Shown: in pieces, positions 9,049 to 19,541 of the stretch
Position numbering within the stretch: position 1 is the stretch's first letter
Layout: each line of letters begins with the position of its first letter
Assembly: GCA_027475525.1 (NCBI GenBank)
Contig: JAMWFC010000054.1
Location: 434,001-498,000 of the forward strand
Direction: 5' to 3'
Source: Macrolepiota albuminosa
Lineage: Eukaryota > Basidiomycota > Agaricomycetes > Agaricales > Agaricaceae
Length of the DNA stretch: 64,000 nt
Notes under the pieces: generated by a model
The model's input: only the letters and a program-made list of their open reading frames with translations
What the model was told of the DNA's origin: nothing
Databases searched by the model: none
Translations under genes and position numbers: made by a program

Positions 9049-10726
9049 GTCTAGTGCATACCATCCCGAAACAGACGGAGCTACTGAGTGTGCCAATCGA
9101 ACAGTAATACAAATGATTCGACAGTGCATCAGTCCGAACCAGAGCGACTGGGTAACTAAGGTACCAGCTGTGGAATTTGCGATCAACACCGCACGATCAG
9201 AGAGTACTGGGTACTCCCCGTTTTTCCTAAACTACGGCAGACTACCCCGTACCATGGTGTGGAACTCTGCAACCAAGACAGAGTACCCGGGAGTACGTGT
9301 ATTTGCACAATGACTAAAGTCAGCCATCATGGCCGCACACGACTGTATACTCACCGCTAGAGTAAAGCAGATATGAACTGCGAATAGAAAACGAGCAGTG
9401 GTACCCTTCAAGGAAGGAGAGTTTGTATATGTGTCAACAGTAAATATGGCTTTCCCCAAAGGGTTGGCTCGTAAACTAATACCCAAATTTGTGGGTCCCT
9501 ATTTACTTTTAGAAGACTTTGGTAATCATTCATTTCGTGTGCAACTTCCCTCCCATATGAAACAGAGGGGAATACATGACGTATTTCACGCCTCCTTATT
9601 GAGAATTCATCACCCCAATGACGACCGACTATTTCCAGGAAGACTCTATTCCCAGATCGTTAGCGATGCCGAACCAGAGCATGAAATGGAATGGGCGGCA
9701 GATAAGATCGTGAGCCACGCAGAATCAAAGTCCCACGCTATATTTGAGGTACTATGGAAAGCTGGCGACAAGACTTGGCTCCCCTTGGACCGGGTCCAGG
9801 ACTTAGATATATTATCACCGTACCTGGATGCTCAGGGAGTCAAAAATTTAGATGAGCTTCCGAGAGGAACGGGGACTCCTCCAATTGACGACCCGCAGAT
9901 CTTCCTAGGGTCCTACCAATTTTCAGCACTACTTAAGCAATCACCCAACCACCTCATGAAACATCAGGTAGCACCCATTGGATTCGTTGAGCCCTTGCTC
10001 CGCGTCCACCTATCCTCCAGCTCATCACCTTCCTTCTCTGCCTCTGACCACACCGACCCTTCAGCCATGTCTTTCCGCCCAAAAAATCATTATATCCTGC
10101 ACCCGTGTCTGGCAGCGCGCCCTGACGGCTTCGTACAACTCACCGCTGCAGAACCCAACCTCATCATTCACCCTGCTCAACTCTTAAAATTTGTGGACCA
10201 CAATGCCGACGTCCGCCGCCGCAGCGCCACAGTTAACCTTATCGAACCTGCCAGTTACGAGGCCTTCGCCAAAATCTACAACGCATCTAAGGGCGATAAC
10301 CCCTGTTCCTTCATTCTTCGTAACCCCGACACTCAACTATATGACTATGACAGCTTCCCTATCCCACGGTCTCTTCTGACCTTTCCCGTTGTCGACAGCC
10401 GCTACTCCGAGTTTCGGTCCTTCGGGATCATTAATGCTCAAGGAGAAGTCAATACCGAAGCTTGGGCGAGCTTGAAGAATGCCCTACTCCGCCCCCACCG
10501 TGAAGCCGTTCGCAACCAGGCCCGATCAGAGTCACGCCGTGTCGAAAAGGAAAATAAGCGCCGCCGCGCCGAAGAGGCACATCCCGACGGTTTCGTATTA
10601 CCCTCGGCCCCATCCGCCACTATCGCCGCCGGACGCAAGCGTGGTCGCAGGGCTAAGTCCTCCTCCGACTCCAGTGAAACTCGTGATCTCGAACAGATGG
10701 AGCTCGTGGACTTCCCCGATAACTGA
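9049..10726 (+). pseudogene. Gypsy Pol part 3: integrase C-terminal part, chromodomain-like tail and long extension
   Basis: The integrase resumes with MSSAYHPETDGATECANR, which contains the third catalytic residue (glutamate). TGA stops at 9311 and about 9374 interrupt the same frame. From 9398 the frame runs to 10726 (442 codons). It holds the KFVGPYLLLEDF segment (GPY/F-type motif), the DVFHASLL box and a chromodomain-like fold starting EWAADKIV and running through EVLWKAGDKTWLPL, at about residues 95-155. Chromodomains direct new insertions to marked chromatin. Some 280 further residues follow, starting with MSFRPKNHYILHPC and ending in a basic KRGRRAKSSS stretch; I can assign no domain to them, though I recall similar tails on other Agaricomycete Gypsy proteins. 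Confidence 0.85.
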
Positions 10727-10858
10727 AAGCACCCCAGTCATTGCATTTCGACGCTCATTTTAATAGCTTACGGTCAACCCAACAACTTCTTTAACTCCTA
10801 CTACCACCTGTCTTTACTCGTTCTATATCAGGTACCCTTCGCGCCGCTCTCGATACCT

Positions 10859-10868
10859 GGAGGGCGTA
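10859..10868 (+). other. Polypurine tract of the Gypsy element
   Basis: GGAGGGCGTA directly before the 3' LTR, in the position where the plus-strand primer is expected. Confidence 0.55.
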
Positions 10869-11088
10869 TGTAACGGTCGCTATCTTATCTATGCTGATCT
10901 GTCTACCTCCTTGTGATTTCTCCTACCTCCCTTATCCCGCCGAACCGGCTCCTTATTTACCCGAAGTATAAAAGCCTAGCCACTAGTTTATTGTAGGGAG
11001 ATCTTTTGCAATCGAGGACTTACACCAGTTCTTTTGATTGACTTAAGGCTCTAGTGTGACGGCACCGTTATCTCATGCTGACGTTACA
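10869..11088 (+). repeat. Gypsy 3' LTR
   Basis: It is 220 bp, starts TGTAACGG and ends CGTTACA, giving inverted TGTAACG/CGTTACA ends. The right edge is supported independently: homology to the repeat unit at 14429 begins at exactly the next base. The 5' LTR is outside the window, so neither age nor target duplication can be read. Confidence 0.82.
10967..10974 (+). promoter_or_regulatory. TATA box in the Gypsy LTR
   Basis: TATAAAAG lies near the middle of the 220-bp LTR, where the U3 promoter is expected. Confidence 0.6.
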
Positions 11089-11663
11089 GGTCGCACTTTG
11101 ACGCGTTGATAGGTGTTTAAAAGGCTTGGCAAAAAAGGCGTCCATTAATACGCGACACCCACGTCCATTGCTATTCTGAGCCACCCATACACATTGCTAT
11201 TCCGAACATACCCCCCTCTATCTGAACGCGTCTCTGCAGCAGTCTCTCGCAGCTATTACTAACTGCAATTTGCTGAGCTTAACCTTGAAATTGACGAGCA
11301 CGCTTCTTGTATACGACATATACCACACGCTATTACTAACTGCAATTTGCTGAGCTTAACCTTGAAATTGACGAGCACGCTTCTTGTATACGACATATAC
11401 CACACTCAACGAACGAAAGATACCAAGAAATCCATCGACGCAATGATTAACGAAGTCAGACGAATTCGTCAATGTCAAACGTTCGAGGAGGAGACGACAA
11501 CAATGACTGAAGGAGCCTCGGTAAGTGAATTCTCACTTTTTAGTAAAGGATTCCGCAGAGCACTTAATTTGTTAAATTAACGCAGTTTAATCATCACCAA
11601 AGCGATTTAGAGCTGGCTAACGACCACTCAATGATTTCCAAGGATTTTCCAGCGAGGACGCTG
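11089..11663 (+). repeat. Truncated first copy of a roughly 0.5-kb host unit (paralog of 14429-14927)
   Basis: About 490 bp (after collapsing a 77-bp duplication) match 14429-14927 with scattered differences, including the branch point TACTAAC, the coding stretch LKLTSTLLVYDIYHTQ, and the donor GTAAGT. Homology starts at the base after the Gypsy LTR and stops at GAGGACGCTG. The long second exon present in the other copy is missing here, so this is a 3'-truncated pseudogene copy. Confidence 0.8.
11252..11405. repeat. 77-bp direct tandem duplication (no. 3)
   Basis: Bases 11252-11328 and 11329-11405 are identical, and mismatches begin immediately on both sides. The paralog at 14.6 kb has this stretch only once, so the duplication is not part of the unit. 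Confidence 0.96.
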
Positions 11664-12135
11664 TTGCATTTTTTTTAAACATTTACAGTATATCGATACG
11701 AATGAGCCATCGGCCATGCGAATACGCAGAACAAAAGCTACAAATTTAGCGTGGGCAGGACAATGAAACTGTTGTTGGTTGAGTCCAGGTTCTATTTCTG
11801 TCTAACTTGCCAATGGGCGTTAACAGACAAAAAGAGCCGGAGCTTTTGCAGAATGTAGAGGTTCTCAAAGGTCGAGGATTGTGTTAGCAGGTGGGTGATG
11901 CAACTTCTTATCCAGGTCATGACGAAAAGTACAAGCGAGATTGTAGCGAGTTGTACCCAAGAGAAGTCAGAACAAGTTGATAATCATAAGACGTCAGGAG
12001 TATCAATCTCCTGAAGTGTGATCACTGATGTTCACAACAAAATCACAGCATGGAGTCATATTAAATCACCCACATATTCTGCACTTTGGCTGAGCGTTTG
12101 TCCTTCTACCTTTCTGCAAAACTTCCTGATGCACA
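11664..12135. other. No gene recognised
   Basis: There is no convincing reading frame or repeat. It probably holds the upstream region of the gene that starts at 12136. Confidence 0.5.
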
Positions 12136-13814
12136 ATGGATAAACTCCTCAGACCCAGAACTGTAGACGTCTCCAGTACGCTTGGTGTTGTCGAGATTGG
12201 AGTCTTCGTCTCTATTTTCCTGTTCGGAGTAGTAACTGTCCAAACCTTTATATACTATAGGTGATTGTCGAGATTGGAGTCTTCGTCTCTATTTTCCTGT
12301 TCGGAGTAGTAACTGTCCAAACCTTTATATACTATAGGTGAGCCTTTGACCGTTCGTTGGTAACAGAAGAATTGATGGTTGAGCCATACGACAGAAAGTT
12401 TTACAACGACAGATCATTCTTGAAAGCCTTTGTAAGTTTACCCGTGCCTCCATAGGATTGAAATCTCAGGAACACAATGGACAGGTCGGCGCAATATGGT
12501 CAGCTCGATAGGCCAATTTAAGCTTGGATACTTATGTTCCTTTGGACAGGATCATGGAACTCGTTCATGCAATCGCGATCACCAATATGATTTACAACGT
12601 GAGTTGAAGCACTAATAAGCAGTTTCCTTCTGACTTTGGTTCAACAGTATTCAGTCATAAACTATGGAAATTCTGATGCACTCATTGCGCTTCCAACGTC
12701 GGGGGATATAAACGTCTTCCTAACTGGGATTATTTGTCCCGCGGTCCAAGTGACAATCGCTTCCAATACAAAACCCCAAGCATTTACTTACTTCTATCCC
12801 AACAGGCATACTTTGTTTATCGCATCCGCGTATTATCTTCCAAGTGGCTCTTCCCATGTTTCTTGTGGTTGTTATGTCTACTAGGCTCTGTTGGTGACAT
12901 GGTTCTTGGAGATGTTTCCCATGTTACACCGAATCTTCTTGTTATCAAGGACGAATGGCAGTGGATCTTCCTCACAATACTGGCAATCTCTGAGGCCACC
13001 GATGTGATGATAGCGGTATCGTTGTGTTACTACTTGTGGCCTCATCGTGACATAAGCAAAAGGTGCGTATATAACCCTGTTTCTGCGTACGTGCAGCACT
13101 GAGATAACATACTAAGGACAAGGGTAATGGTTCATAAACTCATGGCATTGACAATTCGTGAGTGGAAAATGTGCGGTAAAGATATAAGAGGGCTTAGCTT
13201 GTCATTTCAACCTCTTGAAGAAACAGGATTGGTAACAACGTGAGCATTACAGTATTCTTAAGTGGCATGCAACATCCTGGCTGACGGTCAGTGCAATGAT
13301 TCAGCATTGCGATGACGATTCAGCTGATCTTGGTGAGGAATCATGTCATAAGCTCCCACTTGTACTGGACATAATTACTCTTCTACAGTTTGTGTTGGAA
13401 GAGAACTATGCTTGGGTAGCAGTCTTCTTAGTGCGTCCTCGGCGTAAGCTGTCTATAATTCAATGGCCTACTTCAGAGACCTGACGAACTGAGAAGTATC
13501 TTCCAACTCTCTCATGGCATCGTATGTACTTTCCGTGCCATAGCCGGTCATCTACAATCTGATCACGGAAATACTAGACTCAACGCTAGAGCAAATCTGC
13601 GCAGTACAAACGAGACAAGTGGACTTCGGTTCAACTCAAACGTGAACATTGGTTTGCAATCAACGGTTCGTGTAGTACATTTGTACGGAGGCATCGTCTT
13701 ATCTTTCTTCTCTAATAGCGTCCAACTGAAATCAATATCGCAATGACAACTGTTACAGAGCAGCGCAACAACGATGTGGAAGTAGGCAAGCCTCACGGGG
13801 CGGATTTTGTGTGA
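12136..13814 (+). CDS. Multi-exon membrane protein gene, DUF6534-like, 3' part probably frameshifted
   Basis: The spliced product begins MDKLLRPRTVDVSSTLGVVE and has several hydrophobic segments, as in the Agaricomycete DUF6534 membrane proteins of unknown function. I place exons at 12136-12337 (containing a 77-bp duplication), 12395-12431, 12485-12498 (14 bases), 12550-12598, 12648-12749, 12806-13062, 13123-13157 and 13221-13239; all junctions are GT-AG and in phase. Recognisable stretches are WIMELVHAIAITNMIYN, DINVFLTGIICPAVQ, AYFVYRIRVLSSKWLFP and EATDVMIAVSLCYYLW. Later exons are less clear: ENYAWVAVFL near 13.42 kb is followed by a likely one-base loss before YNSMAYF. NARANLRSTNETSG near 13.58 kb and a last frame 13743-13814 look like the usual tail. 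It may be a young pseudogene. Confidence 0.7.
12188..12341. repeat. 77-bp direct tandem duplication (no. 4)
   Basis: Bases 12188-12264 and 12265-12341 are identical, period and length exactly 77. It covers most of exon 1 and the first intron bases of the DUF6534-like gene; one copy alone gives the normal first membrane segment. Confidence 0.96.
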
Positions 13815-14428
13815 AGATAGTTCAACCTTCTCTTAACAAAATAAAACTTAGAAATGTAGACCTTGTACCATTCTACGGTGGTGGTATTTTCACGCAGCAT
13901 AATCAATGCAAGCTCGAACTATGAGGGGGACATACAATTGACAACAGGAATAACTCATCGATACAAGGTGGTAAAGGATACAGCACAGAACATTGGAAAT
14001 GCGAATCAACAGAGGAAGGTGTGTCTTGTAAGCTGTAATGATGTCCCTCAAGATCGGAAAATGATTGAGAGGAAGGTCTGTAATCTAAAGATTGCGTGAA
14101 CGTCGCACATTGTTCGGTAGGTGCCTTTCCAATCATTCAAACGAACTTGATACTCCGTCTTCCTTGTTGTATGATCGCGTTCGCAAATAACCGTCTCCTA
14201 GGGACCCGGGTATCGTATACGGATACATACCTAGCACTCCTGAATCAAAGCAAGACAACTATTGAAGTTTATCATGTCATATGCCAGTATTTAGAAATTG
14301 GGGATATTATGATTACCGAGCACCATAGGCCGTTGAGGGCCCATTGTCACCGCGGAATGAGGGTGGCCACAAACGGCGGTGGCCTGGGAGTGGCAGCTTT
14401 GACAAACACGGTCACGTGAAATGAATGG
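13815..14428. other. No gene recognised
   Basis: Short open frames on both strands lack motifs or splice structure. Confidence 0.5.
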
Positions 14429-14927
14429 GGTCGCGCTTTGACGCGTTGATAGGTGTTTAAAAGGCTTGGCAAAAAGGCGTCCATTAATACGCGACACCCA
14501 CGTCCATTGCTATTTCTGAGCCACCCATACACATTGCTATTTCCGAACATACCCCCCTCTATCTGAACGCGTCTCTGTGGCAGTCTCTAGCGGCTATTAC
14601 TAACTGCAATTTGCTGAGCTTAACCTTGAAATTGACGAGCACGCTTCTTGTATACGACATATACCACACTCAACGAGCGAAAGATACCAAGAAATCCATC
14701 GACGCAATGCTGAATGATTTCAGACGAATTTATCAAGGTCAAACGTTCGAGAAGGAGACGACAACAATGACTGAAGGCGACTCGGTAAGTGAATTCTCAC
14801 TTTTTAGTCGAGGATTCCGCAGAGTACTTACTTTGTTAATTTAACGCAGTTTAATCATCACCAAAGCGATTTAGAGCTGGCTAACGACCACTCAATGCTT
14901 CACAAGGACTGTCCTCCGAGGACGCTG
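14429..14927 (+). repeat. Second copy of the 0.5-kb host unit
   Basis: Near-identical to 11089-11663. This copy continues into a long coding exon, so it is probably the parent copy. Confidence 0.8.
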
Positions 14928-15947
14928 AGCCAGCAGCTCATTAACGATCTCGCCGAGCTGCGGGAGAGTACCACCATTATCGATCACAAACCTGATGAAG
15001 GGGCCCGGTACCGACTCGCGCACCCCTTCCTCGAGCCTGGAGCGTTAGTTCCTTGGCCTCCCACCTATCCACCTACTTCTGTCAAGTATGACACTTATTG
15101 TGATTGCCTCAGCGAGGAATCGAGTTCCCCCTCGCTGTCTGTGGCCTCGGAGCCGTCCGAACTCGTGAATCGGAATGGATACGTCGCAGTGGCCGGATCC
15201 CCTAACTTATTGTGCGATTTATCGCCTCGGTTTCACCAGGTTTCGCCCGTATTCCAGTCAAAGGCACCTTTCCCTGCTCGGAAGCCTATACACCATATCA
15301 TTGGCGAGGATGACCCCTGTAATCCGTTCTCGTACGACCTGGTCTTTGAGGAAAAGAATATGCGGAGCATCGACACGCTCGACAGGAAGATCTTCGCACC
15401 TGTTCCGAAGCTGCCTATCGCTGCTGCACTAGCCAACTTCGAACTTCTAGCCCTTGAGGCGATTGTACCTACAATTGAAGGTGGAATCCAGGAAGAGCCT
15501 TCTTCATACAATAACGACACCGGTTTTTCTGGCGACGAGACCTCGCCTTTTATGTTCTTCAGCAAAGAGACGACGCCGTCTCTAAAGGAGAGCCTCCAAG
15601 CTTCTGAGGCGGTTACTATCCAGCAGCAAGATACAGAACATTGCGACATCCTGTATCATACAGGCCCTAAGCCTCGAATGAAGTTGGTAGACGACATGAT
15701 TTCGCTTCTATCTCTCGAGTCAGGTCCTCTTAAATACAAGAAGATGAGACAGCTTTGGATACCAGACGACTAGAGAGCATCGGAGAGTCCTTCGAGAGAT
15801 TCTGCATCGGAGATAACGGAGGACGAGATATACGAGTCATTGATTCCTGTGCCTCCGCAACCACCTATCGTGTACCCAACAGATAGGCAAAAGCTATCCC
15901 TCTTTCGTGTCCTCTCCAAGGATTCCCGGCCATCTCCTTTGTCATGA
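14619..15947 (+). CDS. Unidentified spliced gene with one in-frame TAG
   Basis: An upstream intron appears to end at 14618, with a perfect TACTAAC branch point at 14598-14604; the 5' exon is not identified. Exon 14619-14784 has in-frame ATGs at 14707 and 14767. The intron 14785-14849 (GTAAGT...ACGCAG, 65 bases) joins TEGDS to FNHHQSDLELAND in phase. The second exon runs to a TAG at 15771. The same frame then stays open for 57 codons with the same serine- and acid-rich character (DSASEITEDEIYESLIP) and ends at TGA 15945-15947, so the TAG looks like a recent nonsense change or an error. I recognise no domain; the protein is acidic, proline- and serine-rich, without membrane segments. Confidence 0.55.
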
Positions 15948-16436
15948 CGGCGCAGCTGGGGAAGCTGCAGGAAGAGTTGTAGATAGGTCTTTCGCTATGT
16001 CCCGAGTTTTTCTCTGTATTCCTCTGTATTTGTAACCCGAGATCAATGTAAAAAAGCCTTGTGAAGAAGAACAAAAAGAGAGAGTCCACTGATCAAAGAA
16101 GACTAGAAAGTCCCAGGTGCTTGAGGCTGATTGAGTCCGTGCTTGTAACGAGTGCAGAGATAAAAGGAGCTGCGGAGATTAGATTAGGTTTTTTAATCTT
16201 GCGACAATCGTGACTGATGACAAACAAGTGACCCCTCCTAATTAGGAGTACACGACATAAGCCGAATTACGTGCGTCACAGATAATGAATCACCCCAAAT
16301 GTGGAGCGCCACCTACCAGAATGGGTCACACTGGAAACATATGCGTAATCCGCGTGCACGATTCTGGCGCCCACCTTTGCTGATCGCCAAATGACATAGG
16401 GATGACGCTTTGGTTCGTTTTTCGGATATACAAGGA
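15948..16436. other. Intergenic, no gene recognised
   Basis: No supported frame. It should contain the 3' end of the preceding gene and the promoter region of the con-6 type gene. Confidence 0.5.
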
Positions 16437-16444
16437 TATAAATT
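16437..16444 (+). promoter_or_regulatory. TATA box of the con-6 type gene
   Basis: TATAAATT about 80 bases before the start codon at 16519, in a suitable place for a core promoter. Confidence 0.5.
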
Positions 16445-16518
16445 AACCAAGGTTGTTTTGCATAGTTTCAACACCAACTCGTATCTTCAACAACAGAATA
16501 CAAGCCTTTCGTACAACC

Positions 16519-17086
16519 ATGGCCAGCCGTATGTCTCTCTCATGCATTCCTCTATCCCGCCGCTAATACATCGTAATCAGAGAACAAAGACACCACGCGC
16601 GTCGCAGCCGGTTTGAAGGCGTCTATACACAACCCCAAAGTTTCCGACGAAGCTAAAGCCAGTGCCAACGAGCGCCTTCAACAAATGGGCACTTCAGGTA
16701 CGTCCATCACGCCCTATGTCCACTTCATCTTGACGTTCTAATACTGATAAATTTCATGTTAGCTGATGAGCCCGCCGGTAAAGGTTCGTCGCTTTTACCC
16801 CATTCGTGATATGATCTCATCTCCTCTTTCCCTTTGCAGCACACAAGACTGATGCAGATGTCGGCGGATATGACGAAGGATACGGAGAGGAAAACCTCAA
16901 AGAGCTCGAAGAAGATACTCAGAGGTATAACCAGCAACAACTCGGCGGCTTCAAAACGACTTTGAAGAGTAAGTCCATATAATGCTCGTAAATGTTTCTT
17001 TAGTTCACTGGTCGCCAGATGCCAATGCTTCTGAGGAAAAGAAGGATCACGCAAGGCAGGTATTAGAGGAGTATGGACAGGCTTAA
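16519..17086 (+). CDS. con-6: Conidiation protein 6 (Con-6) family protein, five exons
   Basis: Exons 16519-16528, 16581-16697, 16763-16783, 16840-16968 and 17004-17086 join in phase through four GT-AG introns. The product of about 119 residues starts MASQNKDTTRVAAGLKASIH. The first Con-6 motif is VAAGLKASIHNPKVSDEAK (residues 10-28), followed by ERLQQMG. A second copy runs from GGFKTTLKIHWSPDANASEE to ARQVLEEYGQA at the C-terminus. Two such motifs are typical of the family: small hydrophilic proteins first found as conidiation-specific in Neurospora, with no known enzymatic role. There is no signal peptide or membrane segment. This is the best-preserved host gene in the window, with a TATA box upstream and no break. 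Confidence 0.92.
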
Positions 17087-17870
17087 GTTCAACTCAGAGT
17101 CAAGACAACCTCTTTCTTTAGTTGTGTTCGATTCAATAGTATCACCTAAATTGCTTTTCTTCTTCATCTACGTTACAGTAAATTGTACATGATTGTAGTG
17201 CTAAACAACCTTTAACCTGATGTTAGCTTGTTGAAGACTTCGTGATACCGAATTCACAATGCCGTTCAATACGAGAATCTTCCCGAGTCTTTGTGTTGGA
17301 GTGAAGTTTGGTGTAAGCGTGCCGCTTACAACCTTGTCGACATTGCGTCTCACTAGTGTTAAACGATCATTCGAGGAGACGATTAGGGCTGAGATCAAAG
17401 AAAACGGACTTTATTGGAAGCTGAGGCTACATGCTTGCCGCCCAGCGTGAGATAAGGCGAGTGACCAAATAAGGACGCTCCTATTACCTTTTACGGTTAT
17501 GAGTGTCTCTGAGTTTTGAGATGAGACTTTCTCAGTTTCACCACCGCCCTCTGATATAACACATATTTTTCTGGCTTAGGTGTCGTTCCTTCAGCTTGCA
17601 TATGACTTCTTCCACGTTCCCAGTCTCATTCGAACTTCATGTTCCTTCCGCGGGAAGCTGGTTCTATTGGTTCTAATTCTCAGACAACTTCTCAGGATGC
17701 CGCCAGTAGCACTCCTACTGTATCCCCACATTCTGATTCTGAGCTGCTGCCTAACGCAGGCGTCTCAGGACTCTCTGTTAGAATTTATACCTAATACAGC
17801 GTCGTGAGTATGTAAATCTATTGGTACGACGTCAGTATGATAGATCTATGCATAGAAATGTGTCGACATA
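17087..17870. other. No gene recognised
   Basis: A serine/threonine-rich open stretch near 17.66-17.79 kb is too short and lacks splice context. Confidence 0.45.
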
Positions 17871-18528
17871 CCCTCAGTCCAATATAAGTGAGGGTCTGTC
17901 TGTGTATGTGGAGTGTATTTAATTCGGTCGGTCGATATTGAGCGAAAGTATTGTGTGAATGAGGGAGTTGAGTTATTGGTTGTTGAGCGATTCAAGTCGG
18001 TGTTGTGTTTTGCGTGAGAAAGATATATTTCTGAATCCGGAGAGTTCTCGAGCCGACCCCCCGAAAGAGAGGCCGAGACTCAAGCTAACTACGAGGGATT
18101 ATTTAAGTACGAGCAGGAAGTAAGTAGAGCTGAATGTAATGAGGTAGGGATGGCGGGTGGGGATGCAAACGCGCGATGTAAGATCTAAGTCTAATCTGGC
18201 GATTCTGCGAGCGCAGTGTGAGACGATGTAGATAGTAAGTTATAGTTAGTAAGTTTAAGAACGTACCTGCGAGCGCAGTGTGAGACGATGAGGAGTGGTG
18301 GCTGCGCCCGCGGGTATTTTGTAGGAGTGGAACAATGGGTCAAAGCTGAGGAGACAAAGATGAAAGGATGAGATTGACTGTATTGTTCCATATATGGCCA
18401 GCTTGCTTCATCCCATAGAGGCCGTGCATAAGACACCATACCCAGTCAGTCTTGCCTGGTTCTTTGAATTTCTTGGGTTGCTGCATGTACTGATGTTGGA
18501 ACGACTGTCGTAGACCTATTCTGAACAA
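17871..18528 (-). pseudogene. Copia relic: LTR fragment and reverse transcriptase fragment
   Basis: The minus strand at 18340-18528 encodes DWVWCLMHGLYGMKQAGHIW, which aligns with the DWVW...GLYGMKQAGRIW stretch of the intact Copia element. At 17871-17894 lies a shortened version of the Copia LTR hairpin (arms CCCTCA/TGAGGG around a TATAAG loop) in the matching orientation. Everything between is decayed. A 24-bp direct repeat with a 62-bp period (from 18205) lies inside. Confidence 0.75.
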
Positions 18529-19541
18529 ACCGGGTCAAAGATCCCGTACATACCCTCGTTATATGTGTGTCTTTCGTTTTTAGTATATTCTCTTTATTTT
18601 CTATCTTTGACCCTGCATTCCCCCTATCTCATTATCCGTTATCACCCGCACCATATATATTCGCATAGTTACGTACTACCTACCTCAGACGTGTCCGAAA
18701 ACACTCTGAGGTGAGGCTCAACTTGTATACAGCAATTACTCGTTACTTACTTTACCTAGTTTCTGTTCTTATTATTAGGTAAATAAACTATTAGACGTGT
18801 CTGAAAACACTCTGAGTTTCTGTTCTTATTAGACTTGCACCCCCTATTCATAGTCAGTAGAGCAGTAATTCTTCTTATCTTAGTTCATTCCATTGATAGG
18901 TACGTTGTACTACGACTACCTAACTTGCTTGTATGGGCCATTGCTAGCATGGCATGTCTGAGATCTACCTCCTGAATTTGATCAAAACGTCGACGAGACC
19001 GAGGCCTACAGCATAGGGTGTTGAATACGTGACGTGGCAGTGTCAATGTGACCACATCAGTGTGACTTGCCAGCATGGCGTGACATGGTACATTAACTTA
19101 GCGCAGAAGGGAGAAATACCAGCAACGTTTGTATGATATTCAATGTTCGAATCGTATATAACAGTATCCATAATCATAACATAAAAAAAAAGGAAAAAAG
19201 CATAAATGTTTCAAAAGAAAAAAAAAAACCATTCATTTGTCAACAACATCCCTGTATATAACGGAGTCACACTTGTTACTAGCATCAACGATGCTATAAT
19301 CATTTAGTAGAGTATTACATAAGATTAACATCTTGTTTTCACTCTAGTTCTAGTCAAATCCAATACTGCAGTCTGATTTAGCACTGTGTGATACACACAA
19401 GATAGTTCTAGCTCATAACCACCGGTTACATTTTTTTAAATCTTCTGCTATTGGCTTTAGACTCTAGACTTGTTACTGACTAGGCAACTCTCATTAAAAC
19501 CTCTCAATTTTCTGTTGGCATCACGTCAAAAATGTGCTTCC
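18529..19541. other. No gene; CpG-poor spacer
   Basis: A 24-base motif (GTGTCCGAAAACACTCTGAG core) occurs twice, at about 18688 and 18793, with one difference. The region is otherwise A/T-rich. The fall in CpG begins about here. Confidence 0.5.

Larger units (their letters stand above)
1..11088 (+). mobile_element. Ty3/Gypsy retrotransposon (chromodomain type), 5' end outside window, interrupted by a Copia element
   Basis: The order protease, reverse transcriptase, RNase H, integrase, chromodomain-like tail is that of Ty3/Gypsy elements, and the chromodomain-like tail is typical of chromoviruses. The reading frame is already open at base 1, so Gag, the primer site and the 5' LTR lie upstream. 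The 3' LTR is 10869-11088. A Copia element occupies 3457-9043 inside the integrase. The Pol frame carries one frameshift and four TGA stops, at places where arginine (CGA) would fit, so this copy is dead although only lightly decayed. CpG content is high throughout, unlike the elements after 18.5 kb. Confidence 0.9.

Noticed and set aside
19140..19165. GTTCGAATCG as a tRNA B box
   Set aside because: No A box or cloverleaf could be formed around it; no tRNA or rRNA gene was found anywhere in the window.
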